A DNA stretch of 64,000 bases from Limnohabitans curvus (GCF_003063475.1 NZ_NESP01000002.1:95510-159509), one strand, 5' to 3'. Positions 53,955 through 63,626 are shown, counted from the first letter of the stretch. The notes: a model not told the origin generated them from the letters alone. Made by a program: numbers and translations.

Positions 53955-55799
53955 ATGAAATTCTCTGCTACCGAAGAAACAAACTACCCTAGTCGGTTGT
54001 TGAAATTACAAAGAACTTTCTTGTATTTGTTTTATACGTCGGTCCCTCGGAAACTGAGGACGAAGGAGAATATATTTTTCCTTTGTTTCTCGAGTTCGGC
54101 ATTATTCTTTTTGTTGTTTCTCATTGGTCCTGTTCTTTGGGTGATTAACCAAGAGCGGTCATCAATTTCCGCCTTCATATGTTCCTTTTTCATCTTCATT
54201 AGTATGATTATGTGGAAGCGTGGCAGTTCGCTTGTTCTGGTGCATCTTATTTATCAAGGTTCGTTATTAGGAGTTATTCTCTATAATGCCTATTATCTGG
54301 GCGGTGTTACATCATCAGTCATGGTATGGATGGGGCTAGTTCCAATTCTCCCTATTTTCCTTATGTCTAGGGAGTGGGGTTATGGGTGGCTAGTAGGCTC
54401 TATTGCAATTGTCTTAGGTATGTTGCAATTACAGATAAACGGCCATATCCCGATGAGGTTGGGAGATACGATTGATGATTTGTATTTGAGCACATTAATG
54501 ATAGGAATGCTGAGTCTTACTCAAATGATCTTAGTAAGTACGTATGACACGGCAAGCTGGACGATGTTTCAGCAAATCACAAAGAAAAATGAGGCGCTAC
54601 AAGCGCTCTCTAGAAAATTGGAAATAGCAAGTTCCCATAAAGATACATTCCTTGCAACTGTTAGTCATGAGATGCGTACACCGTTGAACGCAGTATTCGG
54701 GTTTCTGAATATTATTGAGAGAACAGATCATTTGCCATCTGAGGTCTATGGATTTGTCAAACACGCGAAGAACTCCTCATCACATTTACTAACTGTTATT
54801 AATGACCTATTAGATTTCTCCCAAATGCAGCAAGGCCGATTGGTACTTGCTCCTCAGGTGGTCCATCTAAAGCAAACCGTGTATCAAATACATGCGGCTT
54901 TACAAAGCCGAGCAGCCGAGAAGAATCTGAAGTACAGCCTTGAATTCATTGGCGAGATCCCTCCGTATGTTAAGTTGGATCCCCATCGGTTAACTCAAAT
55001 CCTCCTTAATTTGCTTGGGAATGCGGTGAAGTTCACGAATCAGGGTGGTGTGAGAACGGAGATTCGTGTCTTTTCGGCTGTTGATGTGAAGCACAGCCAT
55101 GACGTTACGTTTGAGATCGTGGTCTCGGATACTGGAATCGGGATATCTGAGCATCAGATCGGAAAAGTATTTGAGCCATTTGTTCAAATCAAAGAACAGG
55201 ATCATATAGAGTCCGATTATTCGTTAAGGGGTAACGGACTTGGTCTTTCGATTACAAGAAGTCTTGTTCTATTGCAAGGTGGGGTTATAGACGTCCAAAG
55301 TAAGAAGGGAGAGGGTTCGGCGTTTCGTGTGTGTTTGCCGGTTCATGTTGAGCAGGCGCCAAACTCTCTGCGTGATAAGTCTGAGCCCAGCGTGAATCCA
55401 ATTGAAATAAATCTTCTGGTTGTGGATGATCACCAGATGAACCGAATGGTAGTAAGCAACCTAGTTAAAAAGTTCTTCCCTAATGCAACTATTACAGAAG
55501 CAAAAAATGGAACAGAAGCGTTGACGAAGATGCGCTCAGAACTCTTTGATTTAGTACTAATGGACCTGATCATGCCTGATCTAACAGGAACGGAAGTTGT
55601 TGAGATCATTCGCAAGGAGGCCGCTCCTTATTCAGATGTCAATGTCGTTGCTTTAACTGCTAATTTGGCTAATGAGGCTTTGCATGAATGTAATCGTGTT
55701 CACATGCAAGGCGTCTTGCCTAAGCCTATAGATCTTGGTTTACTTGTGCAGACGATTACACAGTTTGGAATGCCCAAAGATCTGAAAGAAATTCACTGA
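53955..55799 (+). CDS. hybrid sensor histidine kinase
   Basis: A 614-residue membrane protein. Residues 30-200 contain about six hydrophobic helices. A short coiled coil (EALQALSRKLEIASSHKDT) leads to HisKA (FLATVSHEMRTPLNAVFGF, phospho-His), the ATPase domain (NLLGNAVKFTNQGG, VSDTGIGI, GNGLGLSITRS) and a C-terminal receiver (NLLVVDDHQMNRMVV, Asp in LVLMDLIMPDLTG, Lys in VLPKPID). I prefer ATG 53955 over a TTG two codons earlier. It is divergent from the NHL lipoprotein and near an HTH-receiver regulator that may be its target. Confidence 0.92.
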   Translation: MKFSATEETNYPSRLLKLQRTFLYLFYTSVPRKLRTKENIFFLCFSSSALFFLLFLIGPVLWVINQERSSISAFICSFFIFISMIMWKRGSSLVLVHLIYQGSLLGVILYNAYYLGGVTSSVMVWMGLVPILPIFLMSREWGYGWLVGSIAIVLGMLQLQINGHIPMRLGDTIDDLYLSTLMIGMLSLTQMILVSTYDTASWTMFQQITKKNEALQALSRKLEIASSHKDTFLATVSHEMRTPLNAVFGFLNIIERTDHLPSEVYGFVKHAKNSSSHLLTVINDLLDFSQMQQGRLVLAPQVVHLKQTVYQIHAALQSRAAEKNLKYSLEFIGEIPPYVKLDPHRLTQILLNLLGNAVKFTNQGGVRTEIRVFSAVDVKHSHDVTFEIVVSDTGIGISEHQIGKVFEPFVQIKEQDHIESDYSLRGNGLGLSITRSLVLLQGGVIDVQSKKGEGSAFRVCLPVHVEQAPNSLRDKSEPSVNPIEINLLVVDDHQMNRMVVSNLVKKFFPNATITEAKNGTEALTKMRSELFDLVLMDLIMPDLTGTEVVEIIRKEAAPYSDVNVVALTANLANEALHECNRVHMQGVLPKPIDLGLLVQTITQFGMPKDLKEIH

Positions 55800-55806
55800 T
55801 GTAGTT

Positions 55807-56145
55807 TTAATGATGTGGACTCTTGCATGTGAAGTCTTGGTTGAAGTGTTCCAAGATTTCTTCCCAGCAATCGGCGGTGATTATGTGTCCGTCTTCTGCG
55901 ACCACTCCCTGAGCAATCATAAATAAAGACTTTAGCCTTTTCTGTGCTTTTTTTGCAGTCATCTTAGCCTCAGAAAATGATTTGCAGCCTTGTACTCTTA
56001 GCCAAGCTTGGGAGGCTTTGAAAAAGGAATAGCGAATTTCCTCTGCTTCTGCAGAAGACTGGGCGGCGGGCATTAATTCAATAGCCTTCTTGCGCATTTC
56101 ATTCGTAATAATGACAGCATTAGTCATGGCGGATTGTTTAGGCAT
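55807..56145 (-). CDS. hypothetical protein, third gene of a small operon
   Basis: A 112-residue basic, helix-rich protein (MTNAVIITNEMRKKAIELMP; FFKASQAWLRVQGCKSFSEA; MTAKKAQKRLKSLFMIAQG). It ends 8 bases from the hybrid kinase stop, convergent. It follows the gene at 56159 by 13 bases. I do not recognise the family. A role in DNA or RNA binding is possible from its charge. Confidence 0.65.
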   Translation of the reverse strand: MPKQSAMTNAVIITNEMRKKAIELMPAAQSSAEAEEIRYSFFKASQAWLRVQGCKSFSEAKMTAKKAQKRLKSLFMIAQGVVAEDGHIITADCWEEILEHFNQDFTCKSPHH

Positions 56146-56158
56146 GTTCCGCGCGGGC

Positions 56159-56536
56159 CTAATGAAGGTAGGCTGCTTTCTGAGGATGGATTGGTGTGCC
56201 GATCAATTGTGGAATGAGCTTCATGTTCTTAAAAACACGGAAATTCTCTATGTCCTCTGGTAGGAAGTCGGACAGCTCTTGATTAATCTCGCCATGGTTA
56301 TTACGCCAATAGCCATTGGTAAGTCTGACGAAGTTCCGATACTCAATATCGCCCACGCTGCTGTAAAGGATGAGCTCAACAGCGCAAATGGAACGCTCAC
56401 TTGATGCTCGGTATTCGGCCATGAGCACAGTGCGATTTGAGGATTCATCCGCATAGAGGGCGGCACATCCTTGATACAAACCGGGTGCGAGAGCTGCTTT
56501 CTGAGCGGCAACTGACGGATGGTTATAAATAAACAT
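56159..56536 (-). CDS. hypothetical protein, second gene of a small operon
   Basis: A 125-residue protein with mixed helix and strand character (GLYQGCAALYADESSNRTVL; VELILYSSVGDIEYRNFVRL). Its ATG follows the stop of the upstream RHH gene directly (TAAATG), with AAGGAG in the end of that gene, so translation is coupled. No signal peptide or membrane segment. Family not recognised. Confidence 0.68.
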   Translation of the reverse strand: MFIYNHPSVAAQKAALAPGLYQGCAALYADESSNRTVLMAEYRASSERSICAVELILYSSVGDIEYRNFVRLTNGYWRNNHGEINQELSDFLPEDIENFRVFKNMKLIPQLIGTPIHPQKAAYLH

Positions 56537-56893
56537 TTACTTAACTCCTTGACAATTAATGCGTTGTCTTTGGGCAAAGAGGCCCGTTGCTACAAGTGAA
56601 ATTCCTTGTTCTAGATTGGACGAGATCACTTTTGTTTCGACACTGCGCTTGTGATCAAGAGCCGCAACCATGGCAGCAGTGACTTCAGCAAGCTCGTTTG
56701 AGTGGAAAACAGTTTTTTCTAATGAGTTGATTCGGTCTACGACTTCTTCATGCCTACGGTCGTAGCCAGCTAAACCTTGATTTAAAAAGGTTCGCAGCAT
56801 TTCTGCGCGCGAAATGCCAAGCTGTTTTGCTACCTGGCTTAGGGCGGCATGGGTTCGTTCATCTAGTCTGATCAGAACTGCTCTGGTTTTCAT
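56537..56893 (-). CDS. ribbon-helix-helix DNA-binding protein
   Basis: A 118-residue protein. The N-terminus KTRAVLIRLDERTHAALSQV and the following QLGISRAEMLRTFLNQGLAG are an RHH (CopG/Arc-like) domain. A longer helical C-terminal region with EEVVDRINSLEKTVFHSNEL may form a coiled coil. Such proteins act as regulators, antitoxins or relaxosome accessory factors. As first gene of a three-gene operon with two unknown proteins, it probably autoregulates; more cannot be said. Confidence 0.78.
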   Translation of the reverse strand: MKTRAVLIRLDERTHAALSQVAKQLGISRAEMLRTFLNQGLAGYDRRHEEVVDRINSLEKTVFHSNELAEVTAAMVAALDHKRSVETKVISSNLEQGISLVATGLFAQRQRINCQGVK

Positions 56894-57008
56894 TTATAGA
56901 TTGTAACACCTGAGTACACAAAATCATAACATAATGATTCTAAAGTAGGCATAAAACTAGTTTCGGATTAACTATACGTACATTGGAATGTATTTAAAGG
57001 AGTGAGAA

Positions 57009-58496
57009 ATGTGGAAGCCAGTGCAACGCATCAGATGGAAGACAGAGCCGGGGGGGTGGCCCAATGAGGCTCAAGCGAAGGCCGCAATGCTTTTCGAGCC
57101 CATGCGTGTTGGTCCATTACATCTGGACTCAAGAGTCTGGGTGCCTGCCATGGTTCCGTGGCGAGCGGCATTAGACGGTTCAGTTACTTCCGCGAACATC
57201 GACTGGTATCGAAGATTTGCACAAGGAGCCCCGGGCGTAATCGTGGTGGAGGCAACGGGGATACGTGATGTTCCATCTGGTGCTTTATTGCGTATCAGCG
57301 ATGACAAATTCGTGCAAGGGCTGGGTGAAATCGCTCGTGTGATACATGAGGCCAGTGGGGGACGAACGCGGGCAATTATTCAACTCATTGATTTTCTTGC
57401 AATGAAGCGTCGCCCGGATCCTAAAGATTTCTTCTTCCGATATTTAGCGATTACTGAACGACATCGGGAGAAGTTGAATCTACCTGGGACAGATGATTTA
57501 CAAGTGAGAACAGCGCTTTCAAAGCTAACAGAAGATCAGTTAACGCAGGTGTTAGAAGCGCGCGAGTTGGAAAATTTGAAGATGGGATTTAGGGAGCGTG
57601 TCACGGACGTGCATCTTCAACACATTCGAGAATTACCAGAGCAGTTGCCATCGCTTTTTGCTCAAGCAGCGAAGAGGGCCCAAGACGCTGGGTTTGATGG
57701 TGTCGAATTGCATTACGCGCATGCGTACACCATGGCATCTTTCCTATCGACCTTGAATACTCGGCAAGATAAGTGGGGCGGATCACGGGAGGACAGAGTC
57801 AGATTACCGTTGGATGTATTTCGTGCGGTGAAAGCGTGTGTTGAACCGAGCTTTGCGGTCGGGTGTCGTCTGTTGACGGAAGAAATCATTGCTGGTGGTG
57901 CAGGGCAAGAAGATGCTGAGTTTTATGCACTTGAATTGTCGCGAGCTGGAATGGACTTTTTGTCTTTTTCCCGAGGTGGAAAATTCGAAGACGCACAGCA
58001 ACCTAAAGTGAAGCATGCCGCTTACCCGTATACAGGACCATCTGGGTACGAGTGCATGCCTCAGTACATCTCGGACGAACAAGGCCCTTTTGGCAGGAAC
58101 GTTGCGCCGACAAGAAGAATTAGGCAACGGTTGCGTGCAGAGAATCTGCAAGTGCCAGTGGTGGTTGCGGGTGGGATTTACGATTTTTCTGTTGCCGAGG
58201 AGCTACTTCGCAATGGCAGCGCAGATCTTATTGGCATGGCGAGACAAAGCCTTGCAGATCCAGATTGGCCGGAAAAAGTACGAATGGGTAGGGGTGAGCA
58301 GGTTCGTTTGTGCCGTTATTCAAATTACTGCGAAGCATTAGATGCTAGGCATGAAATGGTGACATGTGAGCTGTGGGACCGTGAAGATTTGCATTTGCCA
58401 GGGGTTGCGAAAACTCCGGACGGGAGACGTCGACTGGTACCAAAAAGCGAAGCGTGCAACAAGTCTGATGATAATGGTAAACACTTAATGAAATAG
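57009..58496 (+). CDS. old-yellow-enzyme family NADH:flavin oxidoreductase
   Basis: A 495-residue FMN barrel enzyme. LFEPMRVGPLHLDSRVWVPA opens the barrel, VELHYAHAYTMASFLSTLNT carries the active-site histidine region, RQDKWGGSREDRVRLPLDV is the usual next block, and VVAGGIYDFSVAEELLRNGS with DLIGMARQSLADPDWP binds the FMN phosphate. A C-terminal CRYSNYCEALDARHEMVTC segment has cysteines but not a full 4Fe-4S motif. AAGGAG precedes the ATG. A purine-type permease gene follows after 136 bp. The substrate is unknown. Confidence 0.87.
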   Translation: MWKPVQRIRWKTEPGGWPNEAQAKAAMLFEPMRVGPLHLDSRVWVPAMVPWRAALDGSVTSANIDWYRRFAQGAPGVIVVEATGIRDVPSGALLRISDDKFVQGLGEIARVIHEASGGRTRAIIQLIDFLAMKRRPDPKDFFFRYLAITERHREKLNLPGTDDLQVRTALSKLTEDQLTQVLEARELENLKMGFRERVTDVHLQHIRELPEQLPSLFAQAAKRAQDAGFDGVELHYAHAYTMASFLSTLNTRQDKWGGSREDRVRLPLDVFRAVKACVEPSFAVGCRLLTEEIIAGGAGQEDAEFYALELSRAGMDFLSFSRGGKFEDAQQPKVKHAAYPYTGPSGYECMPQYISDEQGPFGRNVAPTRRIRQRLRAENLQVPVVVAGGIYDFSVAEELLRNGSADLIGMARQSLADPDWPEKVRMGRGEQVRLCRYSNYCEALDARHEMVTCELWDREDLHLPGVAKTPDGRRRLVPKSEACNKSDDNGKHLMK

Positions 58497-58520
58497 TGAT
58501 TTGTAAACTATAACGTCTAT

Positions 58521-58547
58521 ATAAAATCCTAAGGGGGTAGATTTTAT
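58521..58547 (+). terminator. hairpin between oxidoreductase and permease genes
   Basis: ATAAAATC (58521-58528) and GATTTTAT (58540-58547) form a perfect 8-bp stem around an 11-base loop. It could be a terminator of the first gene or part of a leader of the second. Confidence 0.4.
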
Positions 58548-58632
58548 TTGCGGCTGTCTCGAATCTGCTTTTGTATGTAGTGCGGGCCTGCCAAAAACGT
58601 TCTCCTATTTTTTAAACTTACCAAGGCTCAAG

Positions 58633-59928
58633 ATGTTTCAAAAACTCTTCTCATTGCGGGAGCACAACACAACCGTACAAACGGAGGTAGTGGCGGGGTT
58701 AACAACGTTTCTGGCGATGGCGTACATAGTGTTCGTCAATCCAAACATTCTGAGTACGACGGGAATGGATAAAGGGGCCGTGATTGTCAGTACATGTTTA
58801 GCAGCGGCTTTTGGTTGTTTCGTGATGGCCTTTTGGGCGAACTGGCCTGTTGGGATGGCGCCAGGAATGGGGCTTAATGCCTTTTTCGCGTTCACCGTGG
58901 TGCAGGGGATGGGCTGGACTTGGCAGGCGGCTTTAGGCGCAGTCTTTATATCTGGTTGTATTTTTGTCTTGCTAACGTTGACGGGGGTACGGCGTTGGAT
59001 TGTCGAGGCGATTCCGGAATCTTTACAGGTAGCAATTCCAGCGGGCATTGGCTTATTTCTCGGACTGATTGCACTCAAAAGCGCAGGTGTTGTTGTCAAG
59101 AATGACGCAACGTTCGTGGCGATGGGTGATTTGCACGATAAGTCTGTACTATTTGCTGTGATTGGATTTTTCACGATCGTTTCTTTGGATTACTTCAAGA
59201 TTCGGGGCTCGATCTTGCTGGGCATTCTGGCGGTAACTGCTTTAGGTGTGGGTTTCGATCCTAATGTGCAGATGCCTTACGAGTTCACCTCGTTGCCGCC
59301 AAGTATTGCACCTACCTTTATGCAATTGGATGTTGCCCAAGCATGGAGTAAAGGTATCTTTAATGTGGTCTTGGTATTCGTCTTGGTAGAGATATTTGAT
59401 GCTACCGGTGTCTTAACCGGAGTGGCTAGACGCGCGGGGCTTTTGAGTAGACCCAATGGTATTAACAGAGCCTTGAGTGCAGATAGTGTTGCCATTCTGG
59501 GTGGTTCTGCATTGGGTACAAGCAGCACAACTGCATACATAGAGAGTCTCGCAGGCATTCAAGCGGGTGGAAGAACAGGATTGACTGCGTTAACGATTGG
59601 TGTTCTTTTCTTGTGTGCTTTGTTCTTCGCCCCGGTGATTACGGTAGTGCCCGCGTATGCAACGGCGCCCGCATTGGTCTATGTTGCTGGGTTGATGTTG
59701 TCTGAGTTATCTCATGTGAAATGGGAGGACGTTACCGAGGCGATACCTGCCGCTTTGACCGTATTTGCGATGCCTTTTACGTTTTCTATCGCGAATGGTT
59801 TGGCCTTCGGATTTATTTCTTACACAACATTGAAGCTATTTACAGGGCAATGGAGAGATGTTCATCCAGCAGCATGGCTGATAGCAATCTTGTTTATGAC
59901 ACGATTCATTTTCTTTGGCGGTCATTGA
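58633..59928 (+). CDS. NCS2-family (AzgA-type) purine permease
   Basis: A 431-residue transporter with about 12-14 hydrophobic segments. EVVAGLTTFLAMAYIVFVNP at the start, GMAPGMGLNAFFAFTVV in the second quarter and SALGTSSTTAYIESLAGI near residue 290 are hallmarks of the hypoxanthine/guanine/adenine (AzgA/PbuG/GhxP) branch. It brings purines through the inner membrane with protons. Functionally it fits the xdhAB-guaD operon at 22-27 kb. Which base it prefers is not visible. Confidence 0.92.
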   Translation: MFQKLFSLREHNTTVQTEVVAGLTTFLAMAYIVFVNPNILSTTGMDKGAVIVSTCLAAAFGCFVMAFWANWPVGMAPGMGLNAFFAFTVVQGMGWTWQAALGAVFISGCIFVLLTLTGVRRWIVEAIPESLQVAIPAGIGLFLGLIALKSAGVVVKNDATFVAMGDLHDKSVLFAVIGFFTIVSLDYFKIRGSILLGILAVTALGVGFDPNVQMPYEFTSLPPSIAPTFMQLDVAQAWSKGIFNVVLVFVLVEIFDATGVLTGVARRAGLLSRPNGINRALSADSVAILGGSALGTSSTTAYIESLAGIQAGGRTGLTALTIGVLFLCALFFAPVITVVPAYATAPALVYVAGLMLSELSHVKWEDVTEAIPAALTVFAMPFTFSIANGLAFGFISYTTLKLFTGQWRDVHPAAWLIAILFMTRFIFFGGH

Positions 59929-59936
59929 AGCGCCCC

Positions 59937-60484
59937 TGTCAGAAAAGGTTGCCTGATGCAGCAGAACCCGTTGTCGCAGGTTTGCTTACCAAAGAAGGTC
60001 TGGATGCTGCAACCGTGCATTTGCGCTCGGCGATGGGAAAAGATGTTTTGCTAATCCAAACGCCACATTGCGCGAGCTGTTCTCTCGTATGGTCCTTAAC
60101 GTACTGTGTGGCAATACCGATGATCATGCACGAAATCACTCAGCGTTTTGGGATGGCAATCAGTTGACTTTGACGCCCGCCTATGACATATGCCCGCAAT
60201 TACGCGCAGGTCAGCAGGCTTCGCAAGCCATGCTCATACACAAGCGTGATCGCAGCAGTCAGTTAGCTACTTGCATTGCCGCAGCACCTTCGTTTTTGAT
60301 CGAGAAAGAGGATGCGATTCGTATCGTTAATCAGCAAGTGGGCACTATCGAAAAAGAATGGCAGTTCGTTTGCGATGAGGCGAACTTGAACGAAGTGGAT
60401 TGCACGCTGTTTTGGCGAAGACAGTTCTTGAACCCGTTTGCTTTTCAGAGTGCGCCCGCGGGGATTCGTATCCCCTGCAGATGA
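59937..60484 (+). pseudogene. HipA-type toxin relic (C-terminal part)
   Basis: The plus frame from 60068 reads ELFSRMVLNVLCGNTDDHAR and LTLTPAYDICPQLRAG, the kinase-core and metal-binding region of HipA family toxins. The upstream sequence 59937-60067 shows only broken fragments, and the N-terminal two thirds of the gene and the HipB partner are missing. It lies right after the permease gene. Confidence 0.82.
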
Positions 60485-60669
60485 CTAAAAACAAATGTCT
60501 TTGTTTTAATAAGAAGCAAAGAACACACGTTCGGGCTCAATGTGGAATGGGCTCTTGGGCTGTCAGAACTGGTGAATGCAGAGTCTTCAACCAATAGCCG
60601 ATCCACATAGGGTAGGGTGCGAATTTTCAGTTATCTCATTAACGGTTAAAATAAATACAAAAGTTTAGA
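60485..60669. other. intergenic DNA, no gene seen
   Basis: Short out-of-frame coding-like fragments end at about 60600, then AT-rich promoter DNA of tnaA begins. Confidence 0.4.
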
Positions 60670-60698
60670 TTGAAAGTAAATAAATAGTTAATTATAAT
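60670..60698 (+). promoter_or_regulatory. sigma-70 promoter for tryptophanase
   Basis: TTGAAA (60670-60675) and TATAAT (60693-60698) are separated by 17 bases, nearly the ideal arrangement. The tnaA start is 110 bp downstream, leaving a leader of about 100 bases. Confidence 0.65.
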
Positions 60699-60722
60699 TG
60701 TAATGCAGCGAATGTGCGTCGG

Positions 60723-60750
60723 GCGCGGTCTTTTGGGCAACCGCGACGCT
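60723..60750 (+). other. hairpin in the tnaA leader
   Basis: CGCGGT and ACCGCG pair around a 10-base loop within the transcribed leader. A short frame from ATG 60703 runs through it, but it has no tryptophan codon, so a TnaC-type control is not supported. Confidence 0.4.
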
Positions 60751-60808
60751 GGCCTCCTTCGCATTACGTTGCTGCGATCAGATGGGGGGCTTGAGAGGAG
60801 TTATTCCC

Positions 60809-62173
60809 ATGAAAACGATTATTGAGCCATTTCGTATCAAGTCTATAGAGCCCATTCGCATGTTGTCGCGTCAAGAGCGTGAAGAGAGGCTGGCTTGCGC
60901 GCATTACAACTTGTTCGGCTTGCATTCAGAAGATGTATTGATAGATTTGTTGACGGATAGTGGTACTGGTGCTATGAGTGCTGCGCAGTGGGCGGCTGTC
61001 ATGCGGGGGGATGAAAGTTATGCTGGGTCACCCTCTTTTTATCGCTTCGAGAAAGCAGTGAAGAATTTGATGCCTTTTAAGCATGTAATTCCAACGCATC
61101 AAGGTCGAGCAGCGGAGGCAATTTTGTTTTCGATTTTTGGTGGCTCAGGAAAAAATATTCCTAACAACACTCACTTTGACACGACTAGGGGCAATATAGA
61201 GGCTTCGGGTGCGGTAGGCCATGATCTAGTGATTGCAGAGGGCTTAGATCCATCGAACGAGCATCCATTCAAAGGCAATATGGACCTGTATCGCCTAGAC
61301 AAGTACTTGGAGCAGTACGGAAAAACTGTGCCGTGTGTGATGATCACAATCACAAACAATGCAGGAGGTGGACAGCCCGTCAGCTTGGCCAACATCCGAG
61401 GAACGGCGGCCCTGGCTAGAAAGTACGGCAAGCCTTTTGTAATTGATGGATGCCGGTTTGCTGAGAATGCATGGTTTATCAAAGAGCGTGAACAAGGACA
61501 ACAAGATCGGAGTATTCCGGACATTGTGAGAGACTGTTTTGTTGAGGCTGATGTGATGACGATGAGCGCCAAAAAGGATGCATTTGGCAACATTGGAGGC
61601 TGGCTGGCATTGAATGATGATGACTTAGCCGAGCAGGCACGTAACCAACTGATCCGGTCCGAAGGTTTCCCCACATATGGTGGATTGGCGGGGAGAGATC
61701 TTGAAGCTCTAGCGCAAGGCTTGAGTGAAATTGTTGATGAGGATTATTTGCGGTATCGGATTCGAACTAACAGTTACATTGTTGAGCGCTTATCCAAGCT
61801 AGGAGTGCCTGTCGTCAAGCCTGCAGGGGGGCACGCAGTCTTTGTTGATGCGCGTAGCTGGCTTTCACATATCCCACCTCTCGAGTACCCAGGGCAGTCG
61901 TTAGCCGTTGCGTTATACGAGGAGGGTGGTATTCGAGGTTGCGAGATTGGGACAGTAATGTTTGGACGGCAGCCTGACGGAACAGAGATACCAGGGAGTA
62001 TGGATCTGGTGCGACTTGCTTTTCCGAGAAGGACATACACGCAATCTCATGCTGATTACGTTGTTGAGGTGTTTGAAGAGCTAAGCAAAGTGAAAAAAAG
62101 ACTTGGTGGCTATAAAATCACCAAAGAGCCACGATTGATGAGGCATTTCACGTGTGAGTTTGAGAAACTTTGA
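60809..62173 (+). CDS. tnaA: tryptophanase (tryptophan indole-lyase)
   Basis: A 454-residue PLP enzyme of the tryptophanase/tyrosine phenol-lyase group. It has EPFRIKSIEPIRMLSRQERE at the start, DLLTDSGTGAMS, VIPTHQGRAAEAILF, NAGGGQPVSLANIRG and the PLP lysine in MTMSAKKDAFGNIGG. The segment GGIRGCEIGTVMFGR resembles tryptophanase (EIG) rather than tyrosine phenol-lyase, which has an arginine (MERG) there. It splits tryptophan to indole, pyruvate and ammonia. I chose ATG 60809, preceded by GAGAGGAG; an in-frame ATG at 60782 is also possible. Confidence 0.88.
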   Translation: MKTIIEPFRIKSIEPIRMLSRQEREERLACAHYNLFGLHSEDVLIDLLTDSGTGAMSAAQWAAVMRGDESYAGSPSFYRFEKAVKNLMPFKHVIPTHQGRAAEAILFSIFGGSGKNIPNNTHFDTTRGNIEASGAVGHDLVIAEGLDPSNEHPFKGNMDLYRLDKYLEQYGKTVPCVMITITNNAGGGQPVSLANIRGTAALARKYGKPFVIDGCRFAENAWFIKEREQGQQDRSIPDIVRDCFVEADVMTMSAKKDAFGNIGGWLALNDDDLAEQARNQLIRSEGFPTYGGLAGRDLEALAQGLSEIVDEDYLRYRIRTNSYIVERLSKLGVPVVKPAGGHAVFVDARSWLSHIPPLEYPGQSLAVALYEEGGIRGCEIGTVMFGRQPDGTEIPGSMDLVRLAFPRRTYTQSHADYVVEVFEELSKVKKRLGGYKITKEPRLMRHFTCEFEKL

Positions 62174-62949
62174 AGAGGGTCTGGTAGATGACTTCGTGTG
62201 CATACGCATGGAGGGATCATCTGGGGAAATCGATCCGCACCGAGTTGCAATTTGTTTGACCATCAATTGCCCCAATTGCGATTTCTAAGATGGGGCTTAT
62301 TTCGACCTACAGATGAGTTTTGCTGAGGTCCTCTGCGACCTCCCGCCTTTGTGAGTCATGGATTCGCCCTCTAGTAGGCCTTAGAAGTATTCGTGCAGAC
62401 GCGAGGTTCTGTAAGTTTGGCCAATTTGGGCCTTCCAGCTCCAACTCTGCTTCGACTGAGCGACCATCGGCCGATTTTCAAGCTTGCCATCGCGTGTCGC
62501 GGCGTTACGCATTAACTTTTGTGAAATTGTTGAGGTGTCTCGTCCCAAGCAATGAGCGATCTCCCGTACACCAACGTTTTAGGCTCGTAAAAGCCCACTT
62601 CTTTAAGCTTAGCGGACGATAAGTACCTTCAAGAAAAAAACTTTGACATGAATAATGGCAAGCATCCATGATGCCTGGACCATCTAGAGCCAATTGCCTC
62701 AGCGGCCCTTCCACTTGTGATTTTGGTTGAATCTTGCCCCCGAACATGAGTTCGTCGAAGTAATTGTTGTACGCAAGCGCATCTATAAAACCAAAACCTT
62801 GAGCTCAGGTCGATACTCTTGATTACACCGAAGACTTTCACAATCGAACCTTTAGCTCCAGCCATCTGGCGGCGTTAGTCTCGATGCGTTTGAGTTCGCC
62901 AATCTGGGGCTTGACTTTGTCCGCCTTAGCGAGATGAGCCCAAGTTGAA
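62174..62949. other. 776-bp stretch without an intact gene
   Basis: I see only broken frames on both strands, for instance short minus-strand pieces between 62505 and 62865. It may contain a decayed transposase or other gene, but no family is recognisable. Confidence 0.4.
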
Positions 62950-63453
62950 TTAGAAACGAGTACCAATTGAGAAAGTAGCACCTCGAACAGACTCGGAGTT
63001 GGGACTTTTGCCATAGATCATATAGTCAAATTGGCCGTAGAAATCTCTTGTGAGTTGAGTCTGTAAGCCGATTCCATATGCAGTTCTGGTTATAGAACCA
63101 TTGGCGACTCCCCCCAACATTGTTCTATTCACGCCCAATCGGCCAAAGAATGTGACATCTTCATTGATGGCTAAATGTGATTTCAAAAATGTGCCGGCCA
63201 TAGTGGCTGTGACATCCTCATCTTTATTGAGGGTTACACCCAACACTCCTTCGACAGCGAAGTTTTCCGTAATGTTAATTCCGATGAGGCTGCGAACCAG
63301 TTTTGGGGTGACTTTGGATGCATCTGAGAACCTGACAACCAAAGGAAGCTGTCCTACCTCGCCATAAAACGTTGAGGGGGGCTCTTGTGCGCAAACAGCA
63401 TTTGCAGTGATGACAAGAAAGAGAGTAGTGAGTTTTCGAATTGTCATTTTCAT
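62950..63453 (-). CDS. small outer-membrane beta-barrel protein, paralogue of 19268 gene
   Basis: A 167-residue secreted protein (signal peptide LTTLFLVITANAVCA) ending RGATFSIGTRF. It shares long blocks with the protein at 19268-19777: NKDEDVTATMAGTFLKSH against NKDEEVTATMGGVFLKPH, FGRLGVNRTMLGG against FGRIGFNRTLLGG, and YMIYGKSPNSESVRG against YMMYGRGPNSESTRG. It is again divergent from a repeat lipoprotein gene. An 8-stranded barrel is likely; function unknown. Confidence 0.83.
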   Translation of the reverse strand: MKMTIRKLTTLFLVITANAVCAQEPPSTFYGEVGQLPLVVRFSDASKVTPKLVRSLIGINITENFAVEGVLGVTLNKDEDVTATMAGTFLKSHLAINEDVTFFGRLGVNRTMLGGVANGSITRTAYGIGLQTQLTRDFYGQFDYMIYGKSPNSESVRGATFSIGTRF

Positions 63454-63573
63454 AAGCGATTTACAGTCCTAAGACCCGATCTTTCAGTTGAGTGAACCTG
63501 CTGAGCAAAAATTGTACTCTGAGCATCTCGAGGTGATAAATATATCTGTACGATAACATTTTTGGCCGCTAGA

Positions 63574-63594
63574 TATGTATCATATGATTACATA
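63574..63594. promoter_or_regulatory. inverted repeat in the divergent promoter
   Basis: TATGTA and TACATA flank the 9 bases TCATATGAT, itself mostly palindromic. It lies between the barrel gene and the repeat lipoprotein gene and could be an operator. Confidence 0.4.
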
Positions 63595-63626
63595 CTAGTA
63601 CGCGAACTGCCTGAAAGAAGATCAAC

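Noticed and set aside
60703..60825. TnaC-type leader peptide controlling tryptophanase
   Set aside because: The only leader frame has no tryptophan codon and no Trp/Pro arrangement.
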